Shown here one piece after another: positions 21,957-32,754 of a stretch of 64,000 nt of DNA (position 1 is the stretch's first letter; every line of letters starts with the position of its first letter). The position numbers were made by a program, and so were the translations under genes. Location: the NCBI GenBank assembly GCA_027922465.2, contig BQMF02000041.1, positions 62,001 through 126,000 on the forward strand, in the 5' to 3' direction. A model generated the notes under the pieces. It did not search any database. It had not been told where the DNA came from and saw only the letters and a program-made list of their open reading frames with translations. The stretch is from Turritopsis dohrnii. Lineage: Eukaryota; Cnidaria; Hydrozoa; Anthoathecata; Oceaniidae.

Positions 21957-22663
21957 AGGCTAAAATACATGATCATTTTAAAATTACATTTTTTAAATGA
22001 TCATTTAAAACTGATCGTGTAAACGCTCAAAAAATGACGACAAGTACCCGTCATTTTCAACTGTCATTTAAAAAATGATGGAATTTCTCTATTGAATTAC
22101 GTCAGTTCTATTGTTTTACTCACTTTAGTATAGTCACGCGATGAGTTTTTGCAGATTATGAAGGAGAAAAACAAAGTGATGTCTGCATATTAAATAAACA
22201 TGTCGTTGGTTAAGTTAGCATTAACTGTTCAATTTATTAATTTGTGGCAGGAAGAGGAGTTTTTATGGAATGTTTTGTCCACAAATTACAAACATCAGGA
22301 CCAAAGAGGAAAGAGTATCACGCATTACTGTGCAATGTTTCTCGATCGATGGACTTATTAAACTTAATATTTCTTCAAAATCTTCCGGTGAAATTCTTAA
22401 CAACTTTGAATACTCATAATGACCTTCTGCTTGAAATTCCTTCACAAGCGTGTTATAAATTCCTAAGAAGTTTCGTTTTTGAAACAACTACGTTTGCTGC
22501 CGCCGTAGTCCTTGACTGAAAAGTACTCTTTTACCATAGAACTTTTATAAAAATGTTGTGATCATAAATGATCGTGTAAACAGATGTTCTTATCATTTTT
22601 TAAAGGATTAAAAAAAATATCATTTGTCATTTATCATTTTAAAATGATCGTGTATTTCAGCCT
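21957..22663. mobile_element. PIF/Harbinger element, internally deleted, TSD TAA
   Basis: The termini are AGGCTAAAATACATGATCAT (21957) and its imperfect reverse complement ATGATCGTGTATTTCAGCCT ending at 22663. TAA flanks both sides (21954-21956 and 22664-22666). The homologous arm at 39001-39016 reads ATACCTAAGTTATCC with a single TAA, which is the empty site. The interior keeps the N-terminal part of the transposase on the minus strand. Subterminal ATGATC-rich repeats occur at both ends. Confidence 0.93.
22263..22487 (-). pseudogene. PIF/Harbinger transposase, N-terminal fragment
   Basis: The minus-strand frame encodes GIYNTLVKEFQAEGHYEYSK, LLRISPEDFEEILSLISPSI and a MRDTLSS segment. This corresponds to the N-terminal region of Harbinger nucleases (HARBI1-like) that precedes the DDE catalytic core. 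The expected continuation (a TLRFLATG-like segment and the DDE residues) is missing, so the protein cannot be catalytic. A homologous fragment lies at 42985-43380. Confidence 0.8.
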
Positions 22664-22666
22664 TAA

Positions 22667-22830
22667 GTTATCCTTCATTGTCAGCCATGAAAACTAATAT
22701 AATAAGTTGAGCATGTTTTTGAAGAGCATCCACCTGCGCGATTAAAAGCGCGTCTTAACTATGCTCTAGGAGCGTTGTGTAGCAAGCGCTAGCGCAGTCG
22801 TGTGCCTCATAATGAGAAGACTGAGTTATG
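22667..22830 (-). repeat. Right arm of copy A, continued
   Basis: The segment GTTATCCTTCATTGTCAGCC through GCGCTAGCGCAGTC and CCTCATAATGAGAAGA aligns with 39010-39175. Its inner part (to about 22720) also matches the left arm near 15407 in reverse. The outer end of the element lies at or beyond 22830 and I could not fix it. Confidence 0.75.
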
Positions 22831-24150
22831 GGTAAATCACAAATATTTCGAGAGCTAAACATTAAAAAACACAAATTTTGTGATTATCTAAGGAAAAAGG
22901 AAATATGATTATGGGAAACGATGGATCGTTACCGACATTTGAATGTTACGTAAACAACACAGTAACGATAACGAACGTTTCTGCCAAATTTCCATGCCTG
23001 GTTATCATAAAATGTCTTGAAAATCATTCAAAAAATTTAACATTTATTTTAGCTAATAAACATTTGATACTGAATAATGAACATTTCCTTTATTGTTAAA
23101 TTCCATTAATTCCAAAGATTGCCATTTTGTTTTAAATTTCAAAACGCTAAGCGAAGCTCGTGACCTCAGATAGTAGATTGTAAGACTAAAGTGAGTAGTA
23201 TTTAAATAACAAATTGATGTCTTTATCATGGAATAAAATATTTTTTTTACAACTGCACCTTGTCAAATCGGATTCAGAAATTTGTAATGTTACAAAAGCT
23301 TATACCTGCAATCTGAAATGATCATGATATAAAATTTGAAGAACATGGAAGGATTTAAAAGATGGCTTCATGTATTTGAATAACAACAAAATTGCGGAAA
23401 AACATTCTTTGGTCTCTGAAAGGAAAAGCACACTACAGACACATGGCTGCTACACTTCCTAAACACATCTTGATATGTTAGGAGCACTTTCTGTTGAATG
23501 CTTTCACACAAGTGTCGAGGTAAAAAGATGAATTCAATTGCATGGTATGAATAAAATAATGTTCTATTAGTTCTATTAGGAAAAATTGAATTGCCTAGAA
23601 ATTAACTTCCTGGTTCTATTCCTTCAGTGTTTCCTTATGCATCTACTCGCCAACAAAAAATGGCGTTGAACCAAGTTCAGAACTACGAAGTAAATCACAC
23701 AAGTTCATCGCAGGCAAAGTAATGAAAACCTAAAAATTATTCTTCGTGAAGAATATCATCTCAAATGTTTACTTGGGTACATTGGATAAAGAAAACCAAA
23801 TAAAAGAAGCTTAAACTGTGCCCTACCGAAAGGCCACGAAGAGAAAAAATCATTGAAAATTGGCAAGCCCAATAAGAAATTGAATTTCTGCTTGCCCAGT
23901 TCCTCTGTTTCATGTTCCCTTTCTTCTTCTTCTTCCCCCTCTTCTTGAATACGAAATATTCATGCAAGGTTCAAGTCATCGTTTTACGTTTACTTTCCCT
24001 GAATCCGACGTATGCTCCATTTTAGCGATGGAAAAGTTTTACTGTAAACAGCCTGTTCTGTGAAACAACCATCTACTCTCTGACGTCACATGCAGCAATT
24101 ATGAGATTAGTTTGTTTTATCTTTCTTGTTCAAAAAGTGGCGCATGTTAA
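22831..24150. other. No gene seen (SMC1 intron 1)
   Basis: The small ORFs at 22905-23099 and 23761-23967 show no domains. No terminal repeats were found. Confidence 0.4.
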
Positions 24151-24179
24151 TCAAATTTATGAAGTTATTTTGTGTTTTT

Positions 24180-24440
24180 CAACCGTTTTAGATTGAATTG
24201 GAAAAAAAGAATTATATTTTCGTGTACAAATTATGGAAATGGCGAAATATCTCAGGAACCAATAGGGATAACGGCTGTTTTGGGGGGTCTGTGATACAGG
24301 CAAGGGAGTGGAGTGAAATTTGGGACTAAATTTTTTGGGGAGATGCGGCTGTGACATCATTGAAATCTTTGATCAATGATATCTAACAGTAAAACAATCC
24401 CATACATTTTTTCATCAGATTTTCCAACTGTCTTGAAATA
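24180..24440. repeat. Dispersed repeat related to 17400-17620
   Basis: It aligns with 17400-17620 through GGCGAAATATCTC, a GTGATACAGGCAAGGGAGTG segment, GATGCGGCTGTGACATCATT and AACAATCCCATACATTTTTT. Confidence 0.65.
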
Positions 24441-25962
24441 GGGAAAAAATAACTTAAAATAGGGAATGGATTCACGTTTTATAAAAGGTTTTATTCATAA
24501 AATCGTTGTCTGTTCTTTTAATTGCTGTAAAGACATTTTCTGGCTACACAGTTAGCCTACAAACCAATAATTTGAAACTGCATCCCATAATGCTTTCCAT
24601 GGAAAAACAAATGAGCAAATTTTGTGAATTTTAAACCATAATTCAAACCCTGATATCAGATGCAATTGAAGTACTTAGATATTTTATCAGGAACTCCATT
24701 TTTCATTTCTTTACAGCCTCCGTTAAGGGTAAATTTACAATTTCAGCTTCTAAGTTCCTAGAAATTTGCTTAGTTTTCAATAATTCTTTATCCATTTCAT
24801 GGTATTATTTTAACACATTCGAACCTCTACTGCTTCACTTCTCTTATTTTCAGAATGGCGCTCTATTGCTCTATCGATGCTTAGATTTTCACCTAAATCA
24901 GCATCAAACCTTAGCAACTCAGTAGTCTATATATCAATAGCCGATTCTCTGTTTGTTTATTTGTTTGTTTGTTTGTTTGTAAGTCACGCAAAATGGTAAA
25001 TTGAGTTGTGAGCGAAATTATTTCTTTTTTTGTGTGCGACGTGAGTTCGAAGCAAATACATTGCAACCCCCAATCGAACGTGACTTTTTTCGGCTGATGA
25101 ACTAATAGGAATAACGTTTTGTTTTTATTATTATTGTTAGTTTTATATTCCACGTTGACTTGGCTTTGAAAACAATACATCAACTAAATACAAAGAAACT
25201 AACTGATTAAACATTTTGGACAAAAAGCAACAGTGGCAGAACATGGCAGCATGTGCGGTTTGCCAGTGTATCTTAACGCTTTCCTGACTGTCTGAGATGG
25301 GTGAACTTTTTTTCGAGCAATCAAAATGTTTAAAAACCGATAGGTAAAAAAAAGAGAATCATGAAACAAAATACTTTTTTTTTTGCTTTTGTCTTAATAG
25401 TTGTCTTAATTTCTTTTAATCGATTTCTTTTAATCTATTTTAATCTGATCGAACGTTTTTTATTCACTTCATTCATTTTTTTCTCCTGTGTGATCCTTTT
25501 AAGAAGAGAAACCATTTTTTCACCTACTTCTGACAGCACCCATGTTAGAGCGCGTAAAACAAAAGCTAATAATAAGTTGAAAAGTTTTTTCTCTCTGCGT
25601 TTTGAGTGTATTGTTAAACTGATATTTGATTGGTTTAAAATCGTAAATAAGAACCACGTGAAGTTCACGTTCAGAATGCATTGTGTTAGGCAAGAAAGTC
25701 TACTGACATTTTAAATGCGACCGCGACAATGAACGGCTGAGTTAAGAACATTCAAGATTTGAAACACCAGGAACGTATTTCTGTTCACGTGCAAATGAGC
25801 TTTATTAAGCCATAAAGCCAGCAGCAAAGGAAGTCTTATCGTTGGTTTTAAGTGCAATAATTTGGAGCAGGTGGTGATACAACACAGGCTGAACATGGGC
25901 GGCGAGCGACGCTGCCTTGGCGGCTAGTTTAATAAATTTAATAAATGATGTGAAAAACATAC
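24441..25962. other. AT-rich intron sequence, (GTTT)n at 24951-24980
   Basis: A GTTT microsatellite of about seven units is the only distinct feature. The ORF at 25361-25714 is Phe/Leu-rich low-complexity sequence and is not called. Confidence 0.5.
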
Positions 25963-26071
25963 CACAACCATTGGGTCCAATTATAGCAGAAAATTTTGTA
26001 AAGCCAATAACATGTTTCCCTTTGTAAGATTTGAAATTGGTAATTTCTAGTTTTTCCAAGTAGCCTGGCAT
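25963..26071 (-). CDS. SMC1A: SMC1 coding exon 1 (start of cohesin ATPase gene)
   Basis: SMC1 is a core subunit of the cohesin ring; with SMC3 it holds sister chromatids together and its head hydrolyses ATP. The exon starts at the ATG at 26071 and encodes [20 protein letters not shown], then [16 protein letters not shown] plus one base. This is the SMC N-terminal head up to the middle of the Walker A loop. Spliced to exon 2 the loop reads GPNGCGKSN. SMC1 proteins usually have Ser where this has Cys, so the GxxGxGKS pattern is kept but with an unusual residue. The donor is G|GTATGT. Upstream a TATTATAG precedes the ATG by about 17 bases, so a 5'-UTR intron is possible. The remaining exons lie beyond the left edge. 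The divergent protease gene starts 4.2 kb away. Confidence 0.95.
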
Positions 26072-26999
26072 ATTAATATTTCATCACCTATAATACAAAA
26101 TGATAAATTGATAAATGACTTTATAAGATTAGGAAGAAGTATATCTTTTCAGTTCAATTCACAAACTATGTGTTGAGACAATGCCCTTCATAGATTATTT
26201 TTGCATGCATTAAATTTCACAATTTTGCCAATTTTTTGGCTTTGGACAGAAATTAATCCACAAAAAATTTTAACCAAAACAAAATTGTGAAATTAAATCC
26301 AGATGAAATGTTTTTTAACATATCCATTTTTCGTCATCAAATTTTCAGGTGTTAACATGGCCTTTCTCTATCTAGGCACGAATCAAATGGATCAAGAAAA
26401 GACAACTTTTAAGTGAATATTTTTATCTTAACCTAATAACTACTAAAATTCTAGATCACAGTTTTACTTCTGCACACTCTGAACTGCACACCTCCACACC
26501 ATCTTTCTTTGTGAAGATTACTCTTACATCTTTTGATTTAACATTTGGTGCTGTATTTGTTCATCTTTCTGTCAGTGGATAAGGAAGGGTAAGAATTTCA
26601 ATAGAGTTCAATTTTAAAGGGGAAGTTAACACAAAAATAATATCACACTATTTTTTAATATATTCTCCTAGTTAGTCAAAAAAAACATAAAAAATAAATT
26701 TTTACTTATCAATAACATGATCTTCCTTGTTTATAACATCGCATTATATGCCACAAGTAGCACTTTTTGAGCCACTCCTAAATTTAATATTGGACTGGAA
26801 CTAGTTTAAAAAATGATGTCAGAAAGTTCAAAAACTTTATACAGCATCAATTACATACAGAGAAGACACTAAACTTTCTATATTTATTTAGCACTCACGT
26901 TATTTAATTTTTTATTTCAAGTTTTTTATTTCCTCACATCTGCACTGGATAATTTTGGATTGTTGAAAATCAATTAATGTTATAGTTGGTCTACTTCAG
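26072..26999. other. Intergenic or 5' region upstream of SMC1
   Basis: AT-rich sequence with no recognisable element. It should hold the SMC1 promoter; no TATA box or initiator can be assigned with confidence. Confidence 0.4.
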
Positions 27000-27076
27000 A
27001 TGACGGTGACGTAGAGATACAAGATCTATGCTTGCTGCAGCTGCTTAGATTTGAGCCAGAGTTGCCTCCACCTGAA
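27000..27076 (+). CDS. Candidate isolated exon, unknown protein
   Basis: A 77-bp segment is bounded by CTACTTCAG and GAA|GTAAGT. In phase 2 it reads DGDVEIQDLCLLQLLRFEPE, then LPPPE, which looks protein-like. It lies 0.5 kb before the element 27531-29053, whose own broken gene is on the same strand, so it may be an upstream exon of that gene's source. I do not recognise it. Confidence 0.25.
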
Positions 27077-27599
27077 GTAAGTGGTGTTTGTGTGGTAGTC
27101 AATGTAGGGGCGATGCAAACCTCTTGTATTTCGCAGCAATGAGACGACAAATGAGATTCCTGATAACTACTTTTATGGTTGACATAATATAATCTGTTCT
27201 AAAATACTGATTATGTCTACTTTCATTTATTTCATTTAATAAACAAAATTTAATTTTTCTCTTTTTTCACTCTCATGTCCATTTGTTGTCTCTCTTGTTG
27301 TTGTGGTTGGTTGAACTTTTTCTATGAAATTTGCAATTATTGTCATTGTTCTTCTCCTTTGTGCTTTAATTGGATTTTTCAATTAAATAAATTCATTTTT
27401 TAAGAGCCATTTTCTGTAGGAATCAGGCAACATCAGGAAAATGAGGAAGTTGATTTTTCAGATTGTGTTCATTTTTATATATTTTGTTCAGATTATTGAT
27501 CTGAGCACTCAGTCAAAATTTCATGTTAAAAGTGAACGACTAGATATGGCATTTTGAAATTTCGGATTTTTGGGCCTGCCGGCCACCAAAAATATCCCA

Positions 27600-28213
27600 G
27601 ACCCCAGACAAGAGAATGATCAAGAATTGAATGATGATTCAAGTAAAGACCAGTTTGAAATTGAAGATGAACTAGAGCAAGACATGTTGATCAATGAGGA
27701 ACTTCAGCTGGAGGCAAGAGTGATAACAAACAGGATCAACAAAATGTAACAAGAAGATCAATGGGTTGTTATCAAATTTGGTTTGGAATGGTACCCTGGG
27801 CAAATATGTGATGTAAGGATAGTTATATGCTATAAATCATTGAAAATTTCAAAAAACAAAGACAATAATGCCTAAGTGGATTGTAACATGAATTTCTACA
27901 TTGTTGAAGAAATTTTACATTTAAAGTCATTTTACAAATTGTTTGTATTTAGGTGGCCGAAGATGCTCTGTTAGTTTCCTGCCTGCACTATGTCAACAGG
28001 GAAAATACATTTATATATCCTGATACTCCAGCCATAATAAGAGACTATTCGTATGATGATGTATTGTATGTAATATCTCCACCAACGCCAGTTAATCGGC
28101 ATTTCTTATCTCTCTCAACTGCAGATTTTCATAAAGCTATTTTTGAGGATTCATTATTCTGTTTATATAGAGTTTTTCAGTATTTTTCTATAGCACTGTT
28201 GAAAAAGTGGTAG
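27600..28213 (+). pseudogene. Two-exon gene remnant inside TIR element
   Basis: Exon-like sequence 27600-27812 encodes an acidic stretch, then QWVVIKFGLEWYPGQICD with donor GAT|GTAAGG. After an intron with acceptor TTTAG (27951-27952), 27953-28213 continues in frame with VAEDALLVSCLHYV, then YDDVLYVISPPTPVNRHF. I recall this WYPG plus PPTPV combination from uncharacterised proteins of marine invertebrates, and it may be a Tudor- or chromo-like fold; both are inference. A stop (TAA) before QEDQW breaks the frame. The presence of an intron argues that the element captured or evolved a eukaryotic gene rather than a processed copy. Confidence 0.45.
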
Positions 28214-28604
28214 AAATTCATGCAATTTTTGGCCTTAAAATCAGGAAATTACTTACTATACATGGCTTTTTATTAAGAATATGCTTTTAAATGATAAGTA
28301 ACATTGAAAGAAAGTCATCAAACACTCTCAACATGAATAAGAAATGCCTATTCAGTGGAAAAATATCAAAATCTAGGTGCAAAAATTGCTTAAAACACAC
28401 ACACTTTTCTGAAATTTTGAACTGAAATTTTCAAAAGATACTCAAAAACACTGTTTTTTAGAGGTTTTATTCCAAATACTTGGAACTCTACCAAAAAATG
28501 TAAAATTCATCAACTTTAAGTTCTGCCATTTTGAAAAAAAATGGCGTCAAAGTTGCAACTATTTTAGCAAAGTTAGAGAAAGTCCATACTTTGAGCTGCC
28601 ATTA

Positions 28605-28810
28605 CAGAAAACTAGTAACCTGGGTAAACATTTTTACCGAGTTTAACTTCGAAAAGGATGTGTCATATTCGCTTTTCCCGTGTACAAATCCCTTGATGAA
28701 AAATTAAATCAATGGAATCAATGGCTCCCTTGTGACGATAAAACAAAAACACTGATGTCACACCACATGCTACTATATAATAATCGTAAAAAAATGCAAA
28801 ACTTCGACAA
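28605..28810. repeat. Inverted copy of the 17320-17652 repeat
   Basis: ACTAGTAACCTGGGTAAA near 28611 and GCTACTATATAATAATCG near 28768 match the reverse complement of the outer parts of 17320-17652. It lies inside the 27531-29053 element. Confidence 0.65.
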
Positions 28811-29053
28811 AATAAACGAAAACCAGGTTTTGAGCCATGATATTTAGTGATCTGATTGATTTAGAAAATGTTTTTTCATATATTCTGTTTACCAACCATG
28901 TATACTTTTAGGTTTAAAGATAAAAAACAGTTACATGACAATCATTTGATGGTTATTCCATTTCAAAATTCCTATTTTGTTCAATTTAGTATTTTTGGTG
29001 GCCGGCAGGCCCAAAAACCCGAAATTTCAAAAGGCCATATCTAGTCGTTCACT

Positions 29054-30239
29054 AGGAATTTTAAAGACCTCAGAACTTGTATCTCCTTTACAAACACACA
29101 GTTGCCACCTTGAGGTAGTGGACTTAGACGGAACTTTGTCATTCGTACCGTTGCATTAAGCTGTTATATTCTAGGAAAAATTTGCAAAAACAGGATATTT
29201 CTCGTGAAAGATCCCTCACAAGTGAAAGTTTTTCAATCTTTCCTTTGATTTCACAGTACAGTCCAATTGCATATGGGTTGAAAATGGTTACCTTATCACG
29301 TTTGATGGTCAGTTTTTGTGCTAATTTAAGTAACCAGATCTCTCGATATTTGTGAAATCCTGAAGCACAATCAATAATAAGATCATGATCATCTTTTTTA
29401 ACGATTTTAAGTTTAGCGATAATGATAAAAATAACGATGATGAAATTGACCTGATGTATAAGTCAACACCTGACTTAAAGCACTAAATTAATGTAAAAAT
29501 ATAGACTTATACACTGGCAAATAATACTAACAAGGTAAATATTCAAAAAGGAACAGACCAACACACACAACGAAACAACTAAACAATTGTATGTCTATAA
29601 ATCTTGTCAAAGTCATTTATTTGTTCAAAAATGTTGCGATCTGGTGGTCCCCAAATATCTTCTTCGCCTGATTCGCCGTTATCATCAGCTTCATCCCCAA
29701 TAAAGAAAATTAACAAAAAAGAAAGAAGTCAAAACCAAGGACATCCATAATTTTTTTAATCCGTCGCTAGAAATAAGAAAATGTCTCACAGGACAAAAGA
29801 CAAGCAGAAAAAAAAGATCCCTAAACTTGTAGAAATTGATTAAAAAATGAAAAAAATGAAAAAAATGGATGTATAAATCAAAAATTTGTCTTGATTTTTC
29901 TCTCAACGCGAAGGTTTTTTCCCGCGAAATATCTAAAAATAGGCCATCCGTGTATTTGATTGGGTCTGTACAGAAAACTGTTCGCCAATTAATTAACATT
30001 ATTTCAAACCTGAAAAGTAAGCAGATAAAATGTATAAACATTCATTTGTACAGTAACCAAAGCAGAAAACATTTAATTATTTTCTTCAAAATTCAAAACT
30101 TGTTTATGGCGGGAAAGGTTCCACAAGAACCCAACCTACCATTTTGGAAAGGCCTCTCACAATTTATGGCGCACTTCACGTGATTGTCATATGCTTTTAG
30201 TCAGTCCTGTTGAGTGAAGTGATCAGTGGAAATAACACA
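29054..30239. other. Upstream region of the protease gene
   Basis: AT-rich intergenic sequence. ORFs at 29691-30183 show no domains. The ORF reaching the protease start begins with a non-ATG codon at 30210; the first ATG is 30240. The protease promoter is expected here but no element is assignable. Confidence 0.4.
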
Positions 30240-30459
30240 ATGTGGTTCTTCATTAACTTAATTTGTATTTTTGTCACAAGTTCAATTGTGGAGTCTGAGT
30301 ATGTCAAATTTCGTCCCAGAAAGGTTGTCTCGACTCCGAAATGGCCAACTCGGTATTATGTTGAAGGATTCCTGTCTTTACCATACGCTGAACTAAGTGA
30401 ACCTTTCGTATCATGGTTCGATGGTGATGTTAAGAAAAGTAGAGTTGATATGTACAATG
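30240..30459 (+). CDS. Protease exon 1 (signal peptide, N-terminal extension)
   Basis: It begins ATGTGG; MWFFINLICIFVTSSIVESE is a typical signal peptide. It continues with the family segment PKWPTRYYVEGFLSLPYAEL and ends AAT G|GTAAGT in phase 1. Confidence 0.92.
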
Positions 30460-30694
30460 GTAAGTAATTTCTTCAGTAAAAAAATATTGGAATATTGGAA
30501 ATAAGACTGCTATTTTTGGATTATACAAGCTAGATTCACAACCAAATGGGAGGTAAAAAACATACACCAGTGTTTTTCATTATCATTTATACTTTATTTT
30601 TTGTTGGATTTGTAAAATCTAGCTACCATTAACTTGTATTCTCTGAAAACTAAAGGCTCTGAGAGTCTGATTGAGGCTGGGAGATAATTTACAC

Positions 30695-31066
30695 GAAGAT
30701 TTATAAAAACCTTCGCGCTGTTTGCATCCTTGAATTTTCAGTAGGGCAGAGTTGCCCCTAAAAAAGTTTCCGCCATTCGTGTACATACTTTACTGAATGT
30801 GTTCATTACGAATTTGCCGACTGAGATTATTTCAGACTCCACGATGCAATTTTTCATGTGTGTGCAATACAATTTGCTGCATTGCATGCGCATGGAAAAT
30901 CGCACCGTGAAGCCATCAATTTTTTTTATGCAATGCAGCAAAATCAAGTAAAAAATTTTGGGTTATTCATCAAAATAAATGTGCTGTGTTAACATGGCTA
31001 ATATGATTAATCTAAACAACGAAGATTCAAAAAGTTTAAACGGTAAATTGTTGCTTCTTTACCAAA
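30695..31066 (+). repeat. Dispersed repeat, part shared with 35728-35765 and 38368-38485
   Basis: AAGATTTATAAAAACCTTCG near 30695 recurs at 35728. The block from 30963 (TCATCAAAATAAATGTGCTG onward) recurs at 38368-38485 in direct orientation. The repeat continues after the insertion 31072-31456. Confidence 0.75.
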
Positions 31067-31071
31067 ACTAC

Positions 31072-31456
31072 CACCGTCGCATCCAGACAGAAAATGGTAG
31101 CGTTGAAACGTTATGGGCGCCCAAAAAATGTCCCCAAAAAATATCCAAAAGGATAAATTCGTGAACAAATTAAACAAAAGTAATTTCGAACAATAATAAC
31201 AAATTAGTTCAAACGTAACATTTCACATGATTTAAATTTGTCCGGTCTGTTAAATAGTAATTTAGAGCTTCTCTCTGGTGCTGTTCTAAATTATGCAATC
31301 CGTAACCAAATTTGAAGTACTTCATAAAACATGTAATTAAGTGATTTTTAGCCTCTTGAAAGTACTAAAACGGCAGAGCTTCCGGAAGCATCACAGCCGA
31401 CCCTAACCCCCCTGCTGAAAATCGATGTCCCCATAAATGTTCTGGATGCGACACTG
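31072..31456. mobile_element. hAT-like MITE, 385 bp, TSD ACTAC with empty site
   Basis: The ends are CACCGTCGCATCCAGA and the inverse of CAGTGTCGCATCCAGA. ACTAC flanks both sides (31067-31071 and 31457-31461). The related repeat at 38481-38500 reads CCAAAACTACATAAAATCAC with one ACTAC and no insertion, so it is an empty site. The size and lack of ORF indicate a non-autonomous element of the same 5-bp-duplication class as the others in the window. Confidence 0.88.
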
Positions 31457-31460
31457 ACTA

Positions 31461-31515
31461 CATAAAATCACAAATTATTATTTTTTACCAGACAATCCCC
31501 TTAAACATTTTTACA
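31461..31515 (+). repeat. Continuation of the interrupted repeat
   Basis: CATAAAATCACAAATTATTA through ACAATCCCCTTAAACA matches 38490-38535. A reverse copy occurs at 35618-35660. Confidence 0.75.
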
Positions 31516-32108
31516 TAAGGCCACCTATAATTAATCATTTGTTCATAGGCGTTTTTTATGCAAAAATCTCAATGCAGGATACGGTGATCGTTTGATTATT
31601 TTTCATTTTTAAACTTATTATTTATAAAAGACAGAACATAAACTAATGGGTTTTTCAAGGGCGTTCAGTGCATTTTGTAAACAAATTTGACATTCTCGTA
31701 AGTTAACAAAAGTTTTGTAAACGTGTGATGAAATTCGGAACAGAAGTTCATTGGTATTTTTTTAAAGCTGTTGGTGAAATAATCAAAACTCGATGCACAT
31801 TTATTGAATTTTAATTCTGAATGTGCACGGAAGACTATGAACGAATGACTAATTATAGGTGACCTAAAAAAAGATAAAATTAATGTTTCTAAGTTATGTT
31901 TACAAAAAGCATTTTGCAGTTAAGTTTCCACTTTCAGGGCGTTATGAAGTTAACAAAGCTATTCATTACGTTTTCTTATGCATGTTTTCTGAGAAAGACT
32001 GGTAAGAGAAAGCCACTCTAAAATTACTTTTTAATTTTACTTCATTGGTTCAAAAGTTATGACCAAAGAACCAAAAACATCAGTTTTCAATAAAGTAATC
32101 ATAATATT

Positions 32109-32360
32109 TTGTCAACCAGGACAGTAAGTTTTCATAATATTCTGTCAACAAGGACAGTAAAGTGATCATAATTTTCTGTCAACAAGGACAGAGTTTAATC
32201 TGACACCATCAACAAGGACAGCTTTTTAACTATGGTACTGTCGACAAGGACAGCAAACATGATTTATCTTTATCCTGACTAACCGTCAACAACAATCGAC
32301 TTCTTAACTACCTGCACTTCTTAACTACCTGCAGTTCTTAATTACTGTCAACTAGGACAG
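32109..32360 (-). repeat. Iteron array CTGTCAACAAGGACAG, reverse of 14.9-16.0 kb array
   Basis: Copies lie at 32109-32124, 32142-32157, 32176-32191, 32206-32221, 32238-32253 and 32345-32360, with a weak one near 32283. All are the reverse complement of the unit at 14866-16043. Short AT-rich spacers of 15-22 bp separate most copies. Confidence 0.85.
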
Positions 32361-32754
32361 CAGAGCAACGCACTCCCAAATTCCCCCAAACGCCAAAACA
32401 AATTCGCTAAAGCTGCTAAATTCGTGTTGCAACAGTAGTCATGCACTAAACAGACCTAACCATGGCGATAGAGAGTGAACAGAGTCGTCTGACAAACACG
32501 AGCAACGATGTTAAGCATCGCTGACTCGACTGAACAAAACCCCTCGTATCCTTAAAATTAGAGCAACATTAATAACATTCTGTGGATATGCCTTAGCTCC
32601 TATTTCGCTTTTAGTTTGAAGACGACTGCTCTCTTGTGCTCATCTTAAAGATGTTTTACCAAGCCATCCTTTTCAACATTCTTTGAACCTGGCTGTATCC
32701 TCTGCTACCACTTATTCTCTTTCCCCATCTTTTACAAGTACTGCACTATAGATT

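Larger units (their letters stand above)
9899..25962 (-). other. SMC1A: SMC1 intron 1, 16 kb, filled with mobile elements
   Basis: The two SMC1 exons match in phase (1) across this interval, with donor G|GTATGT at 25962 and acceptor CAG at 9899. It contains a DIRS remnant, an RTE-like reverse transcriptase, Harbinger elements, hAT-like elements and iteron arrays. All of these would be transcribed within the SMC1 primary transcript, several in antisense to their own coding strand. Confidence 0.85.
27531..29053. mobile_element. TIR element carrying a spliced gene remnant
   Basis: About 57 bp at the left end (AGTGAACGACTAGATATGGC, continuing through a GGGCCTGCCGGCCACC block) is repeated inverted at the right end, which finishes TCTAGTCGTTCACT at 29053. 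The GC-rich GGCCTGCCGGCCACC core is striking in this AT-rich sequence. I found no clear target duplication, so the exact edges and superfamily are open. A plus-strand gene remnant with an intron lies inside. Confidence 0.8.

Noticed and set aside
25361..25714. 117-residue ORF in SMC1 intron 1
   Set aside because: It is low-complexity Phe/Leu-rich sequence typical of T-rich DNA and lacks any domain.
9822..26071. SMC1 segment as a processed retrocopy
   Set aside because: The two exons are separated by an intron with canonical splice sites and matching phase, so this is the spliced gene, not a retrocopy.
30210..30239. Upstream start for the protease at 30210
   Set aside because: The codon there is TTG, and the ATG at 30240 directly precedes a good signal peptide.
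14866..32360. One 17.5-kb transposon bounded by the opposed CTGTCCTTGTTGACAG arrays
   Set aside because: The interval contains SMC1 exon 1 and protease exon 1, with correct splice phases to exons outside. Independent remnants of the same element are more likely.
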